Notes under the pieces: model-generated
Seen by the model: only the letters and a program-made list of their open reading frames with translations
Database searches by the model: none
Told to the model about the DNA's origin: nothing
Translations under genes and position numbers: made by a program
Shown here: positions 16,309 to 24,424 of the stretch, piece by piece
How the letters are laid out: each line of letters begins with the position of its first letter
How positions within the stretch are numbered: the first letter of the stretch is position 1
Assembly: GCA_934276485.1 (NCBI GenBank)
Contig: CAKQTE010000062.1
Coordinates: 1-29,570 of the forward strand
Reading direction: 5' to 3'
Source: an uncultured Spirochaetales bacterium
Lineage (GTDB): Bacteria; Spirochaetota; Spirochaetia; Sphaerochaetales; Sphaerochaetaceae
Length of the DNA: 29,570 nucleotides

Positions 16309-16575
16309 CAAATACATTTATTAAATTCTAGGAAGGGAACAAGTAGGCTTAAAGGAAGTCCAGAGAGAGGCAGCGGTTGGTGTGAGCTGTAGATGAAGCT
16401 TAAGTTGAAATCATCCCAGAGAAGCAAACTGAAACAGTAGTAAGTGCGCCGGAGTAGAGTCACGTTATAGATGATTCGTATTGATGGATACGGTTGAGAG
16501 CTGAGAAGTGATTCTCGGAATTTAAGGTGGTAACGCGGTGAGAGTCGTCCTTAATTGGGATGACTCTCTTTTTTT
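16309..16575 (+). ncRNA. T-box leader riboswitch upstream of brnQ, apparent Ile (AUC) specifier
   Basis: The leader has the T-box landmarks in order. AGAGAG and GGTTGGTGTGAGC mark stem I. The specifier region GAA-ATC-A (16407-16413) is followed by TCCCAGAG. The conserved T-box AAGGTGGTAACGCGG lies at 16524-16538, with a TGGT bulge for the tRNA NCCA end. A terminator follows directly. The AUC codon at 16410-16412 points to uncharged tRNA-Ile as the ligand; the T after TGG fits an A discriminator base, as expected for tRNA-Ile. Uncharged tRNA would stabilise the antiterminator and switch brnQ on when isoleucine is short. The specifier was placed by pattern, not by a computed fold. Confidence 0.88.
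16540..16575 (+). terminator. T-box-controlled terminator hairpin
   Basis: An 11-bp stem (GAGAGTCGTCC and GGATGACTCTC, one G-T pair) with a 7-nt loop is followed by seven T residues. It ends 24 nt before the brnQ start and begins right after the conserved T-box sequence, so it is the terminator of the riboswitch, exclusive with the antiterminator. Confidence 0.9.
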
Positions 16576-16599
16576 GTTACAGGCTATTGGGAGGTAGTT

Positions 16600-17940
16600 A
16601 TGAACAAACTAGGAAAGAAGAACATGGTATTGGTATCATTCATGCTCTTTTCTCTATTCTTCGGGGCAGGAAATCTGATATTTCCTCCATTTCTAGGACA
16701 GATGGCTGGTGAGAATATGCCAATTGCACTTCTTACATTCTTGGTTACAGCTGTATTGTTGCCAATCCTGGGCGTTTTGGTTGTTGCTAAGTTTGGTGGT
16801 CTTGATATTCTTGCAGGACACGTAAATAAGTATTTTGCAATTGCATTCACAGTAATTATCTACCTCGCAATCGGACCTGGACTTGGAATTCCTAGAGCAG
16901 CTAGTGTTCCATTTGAAATGGCTATCGCACCATACCTATCTGAAGGATCTCCATTAAGAGTATATATGCTTTTATATAGTGCTTGTTTCTTTGTCATCGC
17001 AGCTTGGATTTCACTTACTCCTTCAAAGCTTGTAGATAGAATTGGAAAGATACTTACACCATCGTTGTTGATTCTCTTACTAATTCTCTTTGTTTCTTTT
17101 ATATTTACAGCAACCAAGGGAGTTGCTCCTGCTCAAGGTGACTATGTCGACAATGCAGCGATCAAGGGATTTCTGGAAGGCTACAATACTATGGATACCA
17201 TTGCAGCATTGAACTTTGGTCTTGTTATTGCAACAACCATCCAAAGCTTGGGAGTTACAGAAAAGAAAGATGTGATGAAGAATGTTCTGAAAGCAGGATT
17301 CTTTGCAGGCATGATCCTTTCTGCTGTTTATATCATGCTTAGCGTTATGGGAGCTCAAAGCAGTGCAATCTACCCAGTACAGTCAAATGGAGCATGGACA
17401 CTTAGATGTATTGTCAAGGATGTCTTTGGCGAAGCTGGTGCAATAATACTAGCTCTTACATTCACTCTTGCATGCCTAACAACTTGTATTGGTCTTATTA
17501 CAAGTATCAGCCAATTCTTCTCTACTCTATTCAAGATGAACTATAAGGCATTGGTACTTGCTATCTCATTGTTCTCATTCGTTGTTTGTAACTTTGGACT
17601 TGACGCAATTCTATCTGTATCAGTACCAATTCTGAATATTGTTTATCCAGTATCAATTGTTCTTATTGCACTAGGACTTGGACACAAGAAATATGCAAAC
17701 AACAAGTTAGTATATCCTTTGACAATTGGCTTTACTGCGGCTGAGAGTATCATCTATTCAGTCAACCAGCTAGTAGATCCAAGTGTTCATTGGCTCAAGG
17801 CATTGCCTCTTGAAACAACAGGACTTGGATGGGTTCCGGTGTCTCTGGTAGCATTTCTAGTAGCTCTTGTTATCGATGCATTGACAAAAAAGCAAGGCAA
17901 AATCAAAGTCAATAATAGCGTTGAAGAAAAAATAGTCTAG
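16600..17940 (+). CDS. brnQ: Branched-chain amino acid carrier (BrnQ family)
   Basis: The product is 446 aa, a cation-coupled importer of leucine, isoleucine and valine in the inner membrane, with about 12 hydrophobic segments. The opening FMLFSLFFGAGNLIFPPFLG and the IYLAIGPGLGIPRAASVPFE motif are diagnostic of the LIVCS family, and length is normal. GGGAGG lies 5 nt before the ATG. The gene stands alone behind a T-box riboswitch with an apparent isoleucine specifier, which agrees with its substrate class. The promoter, riboswitch and gene form a self-contained cassette; such units are common in Firmicutes, so lateral acquisition is possible if the host is a spirochaete. Confidence 0.94.
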   Translation: MNKLGKKNMVLVSFMLFSLFFGAGNLIFPPFLGQMAGENMPIALLTFLVTAVLLPILGVLVVAKFGGLDILAGHVNKYFAIAFTVIIYLAIGPGLGIPRAASVPFEMAIAPYLSEGSPLRVYMLLYSACFFVIAAWISLTPSKLVDRIGKILTPSLLILLLILFVSFIFTATKGVAPAQGDYVDNAAIKGFLEGYNTMDTIAALNFGLVIATTIQSLGVTEKKDVMKNVLKAGFFAGMILSAVYIMLSVMGAQSSAIYPVQSNGAWTLRCIVKDVFGEAGAIILALTFTLACLTTCIGLITSISQFFSTLFKMNYKALVLAISLFSFVVCNFGLDAILSVSVPILNIVYPVSIVLIALGLGHKKYANNKLVYPLTIGFTAAESIIYSVNQLVDPSVHWLKALPLETTGLGWVPVSLVAFLVALVIDALTKKQGKIKVNNSVEEKIV

Positions 17941-17959
17941 ACTAACATGGGATTTCACA

Positions 17960-17988
17960 TTGACCACATACTCATTTCCGTCTAAAAT
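17960..17988 (+). promoter_or_regulatory. Promoter of the ferredoxin gene
   Basis: TTGACC (17960-17965) and TAAAAT (17983-17988) with a 17-bp spacer, 42 nt before the ferredoxin ATG. Good match, correct distance. Confidence 0.7.
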
Positions 17989-18030
17989 TTTTAAGTAATA
18001 CAACATTTCTTTTTTTAAAGGAGTACTACT

Positions 18031-18198
18031 ATGGCTTATAGAATTACTGATGCATGCATTGCTTGTGGAACATGTGCAGGCGAGTGCCCAGTTTCTGCTA
18101 TCTCTGAAGGCGACATCTACGTAATCGACGCTGATTCTTGCATCTCATGCGGAACATGCGCAAGCGTTTGCCCTCAGGAAGCAATCGTAGAGGACTAA
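18031..18198 (+). CDS. 2x[4Fe-4S] clostridial-type ferredoxin
   Basis: The product is 55 aa, an electron carrier with two [4Fe-4S] clusters. Two CxxCxxCxxxCP motifs are present, CIACGTCAGECP in the first half and CISCGTCASVCP in the second, with the pseudo-twofold symmetry of clostridial ferredoxins. AAAGGAG lies 7 nt before the ATG. It is monocistronic, with its own promoter and terminator, as often seen for the main housekeeping ferredoxin of anaerobes. It may serve as an electron donor for radical-SAM activation (NrdG) and fermentative oxidoreductases; this link is inference. Codon use is G+C-richer than in the neighbours, consistent with high expression. Confidence 0.95.
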   Translation: MAYRITDACIACGTCAGECPVSAISEGDIYVIDADSCISCGTCASVCPQEAIVED

Positions 18199-18211
18199 TT
18201 ATCCTCATAGA

Positions 18212-18231
18212 ATAATTACCTTGGTAATTAT
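18212..18231 (+). other. Perfect 9-bp inverted repeat after the ferredoxin stop codon
   Basis: ATAATTACC and GGTAATTAT are separated by TT, 13 nt after the stop. With a 2-nt gap it would form a cruciform-like or RNA hairpin; no T-tract follows. It may be an mRNA-stabilising 3' hairpin or a protein site. The proper terminator follows at 18261. Confidence 0.4.
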
Positions 18232-18260
18232 CAACATTCAATTCTATTTTGAATTTTATG

Positions 18261-18287
18261 ACGGATGGCATTGCCCATCCGTTTTTT
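18261..18287 (+). terminator. Intrinsic terminator of the ferredoxin gene
   Basis: An 8-bp stem (ACGGATGG and CCATCCGT) with a 6-nt loop is followed by six T residues, 62 nt after the ferredoxin stop codon. Classic rho-independent terminator. Confidence 0.85.
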
Positions 18288-18380
18288 ATAGAAAGAACAA
18301 TAGAAATCCACTGCTGCCTAATAATCAGTTTTTAGAATTCCAATGATGTGTTTCCATAACAAGTAAAGACTCTTCATCAT

Positions 18381-18570
18381 CTGACATTGATTGTTTTTAT
18401 TCATCAAATATACTGACATTATCCATTTTAGACTGACATCAAATCTTTTAAATTGCCACTTAAATTGCCACTTATACTGACATTTATACTGACATGACAG
18501 TGTTTTCAACTGCCACTCCTGCCACATAAGCGATTTAAACTGCCACACTATTATCTATAGTGGCAGTATA
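18381..18570 (-). repeat. Degenerate 12-bp repeat array (GTGGCAATTTAA / ATGTCAGTATAA)
   Basis: Four 12-bp units lie head to tail without gaps. Read on the minus strand, two are ATGTCAGTATAA (18484-18495, 18472-18483) and two are GTGGCAATTTAA (18460-18471, 18448-18459). Further degenerate copies, some spaced, are at 18381-18388, 18408-18419, 18428-18439, 18505-18516, 18519-18525 and 18535-18546. One copy, GTGGCAGTATA at 18560-18570, is inverted. The common core is RTGKCARTNTAA. Clusters of short repeated transposase-binding sites are known from IS21-family ends, so a relic end is one option; no transposase remains. Together with the hairpin, terminator and xseA promoter this accounts for the gene-free stretch 18199-18686. 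Confidence 0.75.
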
Positions 18571-18650
18571 TTTCTACTTACCATTATTTTTGTTCTCAAT
18601 CTACACATAGAGTTGAAGATCAACAATCTCTATTCAGAGCCTATTTTTAT

Positions 18651-18680
18651 TTGCCATTCTCTTTGGCTTTTTCCTATAAT
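18651..18680 (+). promoter_or_regulatory. xseA promoter giving a predicted leaderless message
   Basis: TTGCCA (18651-18656), an 18-bp spacer and TATAAT (18675-18680) precede the xseA ATG at 18687. The -10 ends 6 nt before the ATG, so transcription should start at or within a base of the A of the start codon, leaving no room for a Shine-Dalgarno. Confidence 0.65.
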
Positions 18681-18686
18681 AACTTC

Positions 18687-20078
18687 ATGGCATATGACGA
18701 AATCACATCTCCAATTTCTGTAACAGAGCTAAACAGTGCTCTTAATACACTTCTTTCAGAAGCGTTCTATCAGGTATCTGTTGTTGGTGAGATATCTGGA
18801 TTCAAGAATACAACCACAGGGCATTGGTATTTTGATCTCAAGGATCAGAATGCATCAATTCCATGTGCTATCTGGAAAAGCTTGCAAGCTCGTATGCCAA
18901 GAATCAAGAATGGAGACTTAGTCATTGCCCATGGTCAGATCAGCCTATATGCAAAAACCGGTAAGCTCACCTTCTCTATATCAAGGCTGGAGCTAAAGGG
19001 AGATGGAGAGCTAAAAGCAATAATCGAGAAAAGAAAGCAATACTATCAAGCCATGGGATGGTTTGATCCTGCTATCAAGAAAACAATTCCAGAAGAAATC
19101 CATAAGCTTGGTGTTGTCACAAGTGCAACAGGCGCGGCTCTTCAGGATATATTGAATGTTACAAAGCGTCGTGCTCCTGGTTTGGATATCATTGTGTTTC
19201 CAGCTGTAGTACAAGGAGATGGGGCTGCTATAACAATCGCATCTCGTATTCGACAAGCCAATAACTTTGATGCTTGCGATGTTCTTATCGTAGGACGAGG
19301 TGGAGGATCAGAAGAAGACCTATCTTGTTTTTCTGAAGATGAAGTAATCATTGCAATACATGAGTCCAACATCCCTGTAATATCAGCAGTAGGTCACGAG
19401 ATAGACTTTCCTCTGTCTGACTATGTTGCAGATTTGAGGGCTCCTACCCCATCTGCTGCCGCAGAGATTGTCACAGAGACAATCTTCAAACGACGCACTC
19501 GTCTTGATTCCGCAATATCACTTATTGCCTCAATGATGATGAGTCGAGTGATCAAGGCTAAATCCATGATCGTACCAGCAGAGCTTTTGTCTTCAGCTTT
19601 AAAGAACAAACTACTTAAGGCCAAAGCTCAAATAAAGGGTACATCAGAACTAACTGCAGTACTAAATGGAAAGATTCAGAAAGCAGAGATAGCAATAATC
19701 AACTCACAACAAATTGTTGAAAGTGAGTTCTTCTCTCGCTTGGATAAAGCAAAAGCAACGCTTAGCGATTCTCTCAGAAACAACGAGATCGCTATCGACA
19801 GAAAGAAACAACACTCATCAGCGCGCCTGAATGAGTTGAAGCTAGAGCTAAGACACCTATCTCGGGAGAAAGTCAATGTTGCCAAATCTGAACTTGTGAG
19901 TGTAAAGCGAGAAGTCGATGCTCTCTCGCCTCTTGCAATTCTTTCTCGTGGATATGCAATCGTTACAGACCAAAGTGGCAAAACAGTCAAAAGCAAAAAG
20001 AAAATCAATACAGACGAAAAGCTTAATGTCAGAGTTTATGATGGAAGCTTTACAGTTAAAGTGGAGGATAATATATGA
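18687..20078 (+). CDS. xseA: Exodeoxyribonuclease VII large subunit
   Basis: The product is 463 aa, the catalytic subunit of ExoVII, which degrades single-stranded DNA to short acid-soluble oligonucleotides. Residues 1 to about 100 form the OB-fold DNA-binding domain (ISVTELNSALN, VVGEISGFK, GHWYFDLKD). The catalytic domain follows with TSATGAALQDILN, RRAPGLDIIVFPA, VLIVGRGGGSEEDL and VISAVGHEIDFPLSDYVADLRAPTPSAAAE. The C-terminal half is coiled coil that should bind XseB, ending SPLAILSRGYAIV. ATG at 18687 is preferred to a TTG 12 codons upstream, since that extension lies within the promoter. The gene overlaps xseB by ATGA, so the subunits are translationally coupled. Confidence 0.95.
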   Translation: MAYDEITSPISVTELNSALNTLLSEAFYQVSVVGEISGFKNTTTGHWYFDLKDQNASIPCAIWKSLQARMPRIKNGDLVIAHGQISLYAKTGKLTFSISRLELKGDGELKAIIEKRKQYYQAMGWFDPAIKKTIPEEIHKLGVVTSATGAALQDILNVTKRRAPGLDIIVFPAVVQGDGAAITIASRIRQANNFDACDVLIVGRGGGSEEDLSCFSEDEVIIAIHESNIPVISAVGHEIDFPLSDYVADLRAPTPSAAAEIVTETIFKRRTRLDSAISLIASMMMSRVIKAKSMIVPAELLSSALKNKLLKAKAQIKGTSELTAVLNGKIQKAEIAIINSQQIVESEFFSRLDKAKATLSDSLRNNEIAIDRKKQHSSARLNELKLELRHLSREKVNVAKSELVSVKREVDALSPLAILSRGYAIVTDQSGKTVKSKKKINTDEKLNVRVYDGSFTVKVEDNI

Positions 20079-20281
20079 GTTTTGAAAGCGATTTGAAGAG
20101 AATGGAAGAAATTACAGAACTGCTAAAGAATGACGAGACAGGTCTTGAGGAATCTATCAAGCTATACGAAGAAGCTTCAGCTCTTGGCAAAAAGCTCTCA
20201 AAGACACTTAGTGAGATAGAGAGAAAAGTTGAACGTGTTACATCTACAGATGAAGACATTCTTGAAACAGAGGATATGTAG
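20075..20281 (+). CDS. xseB: Exodeoxyribonuclease VII small subunit
   Basis: The product is 68 aa, the helical hairpin subunit that decorates the XseA coiled coil in ExoVII. It shows the family pattern FESDLKRMEEITELLKN followed by LEESIKLYEEASALGK. The start overlaps the xseA stop (ATGA), and GGAGG lies 8 nt before it. Length is normal. Confidence 0.93.
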   Translation: MSFESDLKRMEEITELLKNDETGLEESIKLYEEASALGKKLSKTLSEIERKVERVTSTDEDILETEDM

Positions 20282-20284
20282 CAT

Positions 20285-21142
20285 ATGGCAAAGATAATCG
20301 TTCTTTTGAAAAGTGAAGATAGAAAAGGCCTGTTGGCAACTGTTGTAAACTATTTCTATGAAGAAGGCTTCAACATTCTTCATTGTCAGCAACATACAGA
20401 TAGCTACGAGAACATGTATTACATGCGCATAGAGCTAGATGGAAATGACTTAAAAACCTCTAGACGTGACTTTGAAAAGAGATTCAAGGAATTTGCATCC
20501 CCTCTAGGTTTTGAATACTCTTGTCACTTTTCAGATGATAAAGCCAGGATGGCAATTCTTGTATCAAAGACAAGCCATTGCTTATATGATCTTATCTCAC
20601 GATATCTTGAGGGCGAGCTTAATTGCGAGATTCCAGTTATTATCTCAAATCATCCAGAGCTTGAGAAAGTTGCAAGACAATTCAAGATTCCTTACTACTA
20701 TTTCCCTGTAGATGGGGACAAGGAAAAACAAGAGAAAGAAGTTCTGGATGTGCTAGAGCGTTTCGATATAGATCTAGTTGTTCTTGCGCGTTATATGCAG
20801 ATTCTATCTCCAGAATTCACAAGAAAATGGGAAGGCAAGATCATCAATATTCACCATGCATTCCTGCCTGCATTCCAAGGTGCCAATCCATACTTACGTG
20901 CATATCAAAGAGGCGTAAAGATGATCGGAGCAACAGCGCACTATGCAACAGAAGATCTCGATAAAGGACCAATAATCGAGCAGGATGTTGTAAGAGTGAA
21001 CCACGAGCTATCTCCAACAGGACTAAAGGAAGTTGGAAAGGATGTTGAGAAAAGAGTTCTTGCAAAAGCTGTACAGGCTCACCTAGAGCACAGGATCATC
21101 ATTCATAAAAACAGAACAATTGTCTTTACAGTTGAGCGCTAG
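20285..21142 (+). CDS. purU: Formyltetrahydrofolate deformylase
   Basis: The product is 285 aa and hydrolyses 10-formyltetrahydrofolate to formate and tetrahydrofolate, balancing one-carbon pools and purine synthesis. Residues 1 to about 80 form an ACT domain (regulatory), followed by the formyltransferase-like domain from about 87. Catalytic residues fit the N-H-D triad: N188 and H190 in NIHHAFLPAF, D226 in EDLDKGPIIEQD. The start is 3 nt after xseB, so it is in the same operon. It ends 17 nt inside the convergent pseudouridine synthase gene. Length is typical. Confidence 0.94.
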   Translation: MAKIIVLLKSEDRKGLLATVVNYFYEEGFNILHCQQHTDSYENMYYMRIELDGNDLKTSRRDFEKRFKEFASPLGFEYSCHFSDDKARMAILVSKTSHCLYDLISRYLEGELNCEIPVIISNHPELEKVARQFKIPYYYFPVDGDKEKQEKEVLDVLERFDIDLVVLARYMQILSPEFTRKWEGKIINIHHAFLPAFQGANPYLRAYQRGVKMIGATAHYATEDLDKGPIIEQDVVRVNHELSPTGLKEVGKDVEKRVLAKAVQAHLEHRIIIHKNRTIVFTVER

Positions 21143-21806
21143 ATATCTCTACCACCTCACCCGATGGGGTGGTAAATTTTATTCCAATAGCCTCAAGACC
21201 AAACTGTTCAGACTCTCCTGATCCATATAAAACATCACCAAGCAAAGGATGCCCAGACCAAGCCATATGAGCTCTAACCTGGTGTCTAAAGCCCCGCGTT
21301 AGAGTGCATAAACATCTATTGCTGTCCAATGGTTCTATGACAGTTGTATATAGTCTACCTTGCATATTTCTCTTGTTTTTATATACAGGACGAACAGCTT
21401 TCGCTCCCGGTCCGAATGCTCTGAAATAAGAAGAAACAGTGACTTTGTTTTTGGTCACATCACCAAAAGGAAACTCTTCAAAGCCATCCTCTATATTTCT
21501 TCTAGACGTGTATGTTGCTATATACCTTTTGATAACCCTATCTTTGTTCTGCTCTGAAATAATCCAATCATATGCATCTTGATTGAGTGCAAATAGAACA
21601 AGTCCCGATGTAGGAGTATCCAAACGATGAATACATCCTCCTTCCCAAGGATTCTTTCCCGACGCGTTCATAACACTAGGATAACGAGATGCCACTTCAT
21701 CAAGAAAAGTGCCCCCAGCTTTCGCTTTGAGAGGCACTGTTGCAAGCCCTGAAGGCTTATATAATACCAAGTAATCTGAACTAGAATACAATGGCTTATC
21801 TATCAT
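21126..21806 (-). CDS. RluA-family pseudouridine synthase
   Basis: The product is 226 aa and isomerises uridine to pseudouridine in RNA; the target (rRNA or tRNA) cannot be told from sequence. The catalytic motif is HRLDTPTSG at 60-68 with D63. LVLYKPSGLATVP near the start and RGFRHQVRAHMAWSGHPLLGDVLYG near the end are the other family motifs. There is no S4 domain. The protein is shorter than typical RluA/RluD (about 220-320 aa). ATG at 21806 overlaps the upstream BI-1 gene by 11 nt and is preferred to an in-frame start 4 codons upstream. An ACCC/GGGT hairpin at 21159-21170, within the gene's 3' end, could also help end purU transcription. Confidence 0.9.
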   Translation of the reverse strand: MIDKPLYSSSDYLVLYKPSGLATVPLKAKAGGTFLDEVASRYPSVMNASGKNPWEGGCIHRLDTPTSGLVLFALNQDAYDWIISEQNKDRVIKRYIATYTSRRNIEDGFEEFPFGDVTKNKVTVSSYFRAFGPGAKAVRPVYKNKRNMQGRLYTTVIEPLDSNRCLCTLTRGFRHQVRAHMAWSGHPLLGDVLYGSGESEQFGLEAIGIKFTTPSGEVVEISSAQL

Positions 21807-22506
21807 TTGAACGGCCAAATAATCTTACAAAATACAAGAAGATATTGATGAAATCCAAGTACAAATCCAAGGCACCCATGATAGAAATCTTCTGCAAATC
21901 CTCGCTAGACATTGAAGAGCCATAGCTTCTGTTAAGAGAAGTAAGCTTCTGGCTATCCCAAGCTGTAAGAAGTGTAAATAGCACAACTCCTAGTCCAGAT
22001 ACCAAGATATCGACCATTGGGGAAAGCAAGAAGATATTAACAATAGTTGTGATCAAGAGACCAACCAAAGCCATCATAAGCCAATTGATCCATCCCTTGA
22101 GGCTCTTCTTTGTAATAGCTCCATATCCAGCTGCTAACCCAAATACAACGCCGGATGCGATAAATGCTTTAGCAATAACGAATGTTCTAGCATATGCTGT
22201 GACAATTACAGAGAATGTAAATCCAGTTAGAATTGCATATAGATAGAAACAAATGTATGCAGATCCAACACTCATTCTCTCAACTCTGCCAGAAAGATAC
22301 ATCACAAGCCCCATCTCAACAATTGCAATAACAACCATTGCAACAGGATTCATTACAAATACCTTCATGATCGCAGTTGATTGAGCAGTTAAAAATGCAA
22401 CAACACCTGTTACTAGCAATGCCAGCATCATGTTCAAGTAAACTCTTGAAAGAAAGACATTTTCCCTTCTTTCAACATTGGTAAGTATCATATCATTATC
22501 TTTCAT
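21796..22506 (-). CDS. Bax inhibitor-1 / YccA-family membrane protein
   Basis: The product is 236 aa with about seven hydrophobic segments and a short cytoplasmic N-terminus. GAYGAITKKSLKGW and the late ALDLYLDFINIFLYFVRLFG match the BI-1 (UPF0005) family, whose bacterial members act as pH-sensitive calcium leak channels or interact with FtsH. ATG at 22506 was chosen over an upstream in-frame start because AAGGACAG precedes it by 9 nt. Its stop lies within the start of the pseudouridine synthase gene, suggesting co-translation. Confidence 0.88.
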   Translation of the reverse strand: MKDNDMILTNVERRENVFLSRVYLNMMLALLVTGVVAFLTAQSTAIMKVFVMNPVAMVVIAIVEMGLVMYLSGRVERMSVGSAYICFYLYAILTGFTFSVIVTAYARTFVIAKAFIASGVVFGLAAGYGAITKKSLKGWINWLMMALVGLLITTIVNIFLLSPMVDILVSGLGVVLFTLLTAWDSQKLTSLNRSYGSSMSSEDLQKISIMGALDLYLDFINIFLYFVRLFGRSNDR

Positions 22507-22606
22507 ATACTTTTTCTGTCCTTTTTTCTTGTAATATACCACAGATTGCCATTATTTTGTATGTTAAGGATTAATGTTAACCAAAAATACACATAGGAGA
22601 TTCTAT

Positions 22607-23062
22607 ATGCTTAAAATTGACACAATAGCTCCTGATTTTCTACTTCTTGACCAAGATGGAAATGAAAGAAAACTCTCAGATTGGAGAGGAAAGAAAGTGA
22701 TTCTGTACTTTTATCCTAAGGACAACACTCCTGGATGCACTAAGGAAGCATGTTCATTAAGAGACTACAAGGATGAGCTAGAGAAGAAAAATGCAGTCAT
22801 AGTCGGAGTATCGAAAGACTCTCCTTCTTCTCACCAAAAGTTCATCGCAAAGCAAAATCTAAATTTCATTCTCCTTTCAGATCCTGAACATGAGGTTCTT
22901 GAAATGTATGAAGCATGGGGAGAGAAGATTAACTATGGAAAAAAGACATTCGGAACAATAAGATGCACATACATCATCGATGAAGAAGGAATAATAAAGA
23001 AAATCTTCCCCAAGGTCAGTGTTTCGACTCATGGAGAAGATATATTGCAAGCACTTGATTAG
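22607..23062 (+). CDS. bcp: Thioredoxin-dependent thiol peroxidase (Bcp/PrxQ)
   Basis: The product is 151 aa and reduces hydrogen peroxide and organic peroxides. The peroxidatic cysteine is C44 in TPGCTKEACSLRD, with the resolving cysteine C49 five residues on, as in PrxQ atypical 2-Cys enzymes. YFYPKDNTPGC, GVSKDSPSSHQKF and the late GTIRCTYIIDEEG fit the family. ATG at 22607 has AGGAG 7 nt before it; the upstream in-frame start was rejected. Its stop codon overlaps the stop codon of the convergent DUF711 gene. A role in protecting anaerobic enzymes such as NrdD is likely but inferred. Confidence 0.93.
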   Translation: MLKIDTIAPDFLLLDQDGNERKLSDWRGKKVILYFYPKDNTPGCTKEACSLRDYKDELEKKNAVIVGVSKDSPSSHQKFIAKQNLNFILLSDPEHEVLEMYEAWGEKINYGKKTFGTIRCTYIIDEEGIIKKIFPKVSVSTHGEDILQALD

Positions 23063-24423
23063 TTCTTGAAACTATGAACTGGAGCTGGAATTCTTCCACC
23101 TCTTGATATAAAGTCCTCACATGAGAACTTGGAGACAGGCATGATAGGAGCAAAGCCCAATAGGCCTCCGAACTCAACACTGTCTCCTACTTTCTTGCCA
23201 ATAGCAGGAATGATTCTAACAGCTGTAGTCTTTTGGTTGATCATACCAATTGCCATCTCATCTGCAATTATTCCAGAGATCGTAGACTCAGAAGTATCTC
23301 CAGGAATAGCAATCATATCCAAACCGACAGAGCAAACACATGTCATAGCTTCCAGCTTTTCAATAGACAGGGCGCCTGCATTCACTGCATTGATCATACC
23401 TTGGTCTTCAGAGACTGGAATGAATGCTCCAGATAGGCCTCCAACATAGCTAGATGCCATGATGCCCCCTTTCTTTACTTGGTCATTGAGAAGAGCAAGA
23501 GCTGCAGTTGTTCCTGGCGCACCTACTCTTTCAAGTCCCATACACTCTAGAATGTCTGCAATAGAATCCCCAATTGCAGGAGTTGGTGCAAGAGATAGAT
23601 CCACGATTCCATATGGAATGTTCAAGCGTCTTGAAGCTTCCATAGCAACAAGCTGACCTAAGCGAGTGACCTTGAATGCTGTTTTCTTGATTGTATCTGA
23701 CAAAACCGTAAAGCTCTTACCCTTCACACTCTGTAAAGCATGGTTGATTACTCCAGGACCAGAGACTCCTACGTTTATAACAGCATCTGACTCTGTAACA
23801 CCATGGAATGCACCTGCCATAAATGGATTGTCATCAGGAGCATTACAAAATACCACAAGCTTTGCGCATCCGATGCTCTCTCTATCTTTTGTCATCTCTG
23901 CAGTTTGCTTTATAACCTTTCCCATAAGAGCAACAACATCCATGTTGATACCAGTTTTGGTAGAAGCGAGATTGACAGAAGAGCAAACGCGCTCTGTGAC
24001 AGCAAGAGCTTCTGGAATACTGTTTATCAGCATCAATTCAGCTTCTGTTGCACCCTTAGCAGGGAGTGCTGAATAACCTCCAAGAAAGTTAACACCCACA
24101 GCAAAAGCTGCTCTATCGAGAGTCTTTGCAATCTGAACAAATTCTTCAGGTGTTTTACAACTAGATGCACCAATTAATGCAATTGGAGTTACGCTGATTC
24201 TCTTATTTACAATTGGAATGGCATATTCGCGTTCAATATCTGATGCAACTTTCAACAAATCCTTTGCCTTTGCTACAATCTTTCTATAGATATTGTCACA
24301 AAGAGTATCGAGATTATCTGAAATACAATCGAATAAGGATATTCCTAGTGTAATTGTTCTTACATCAAGGTTTTCCTTTTCGATCATCTTGTTTGTTTCT
24401 ATTACTTCATTGATATTGATCAT
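23059..24423 (-). CDS. UPF0210/DUF711 family protein (PFL-like)
   Basis: The product is 454 aa. It matches the DUF711/UPF0210 family in length and in segments such as IETNKMIEKENLDVRTITLGISL at the start, GVTESDAVINVGVSGPGVI, IVDLSLAPTPAIGDSIADILE and FGGLLGFAPIMPVSKFS. The fold is related to pyruvate formate-lyase-like barrels, but no glycyl-radical motif is present and the biochemical role is not established. It almost always follows a UPF0237 ACT-domain gene, as here with a 1-nt gap, so the ACT protein may regulate it. Confidence 0.93.
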   Translation of the reverse strand: MININEVIETNKMIEKENLDVRTITLGISLFDCISDNLDTLCDNIYRKIVAKAKDLLKVASDIEREYAIPIVNKRISVTPIALIGASSCKTPEEFVQIAKTLDRAAFAVGVNFLGGYSALPAKGATEAELMLINSIPEALAVTERVCSSVNLASTKTGINMDVVALMGKVIKQTAEMTKDRESIGCAKLVVFCNAPDDNPFMAGAFHGVTESDAVINVGVSGPGVINHALQSVKGKSFTVLSDTIKKTAFKVTRLGQLVAMEASRRLNIPYGIVDLSLAPTPAIGDSIADILECMGLERVGAPGTTAALALLNDQVKKGGIMASSYVGGLSGAFIPVSEDQGMINAVNAGALSIEKLEAMTCVCSVGLDMIAIPGDTSESTISGIIADEMAIGMINQKTTAVRIIPAIGKKVGDSVEFGGLLGFAPIMPVSKFSCEDFISRGGRIPAPVHSFKN

Positions 24424-24424
24424 C

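Noticed and set aside
18318..18548. Minus-strand frame with WQFK/CQYK repeats (76 aa)
   Set aside because: It is the translation of the 12-bp repeat array, whose length is a multiple of three; there is no ribosome binding site and the protein is low complexity.
23129..24076. Plus-strand frames inside the DUF711 gene
   Set aside because: Shadows of a conserved full-length gene on the other strand.
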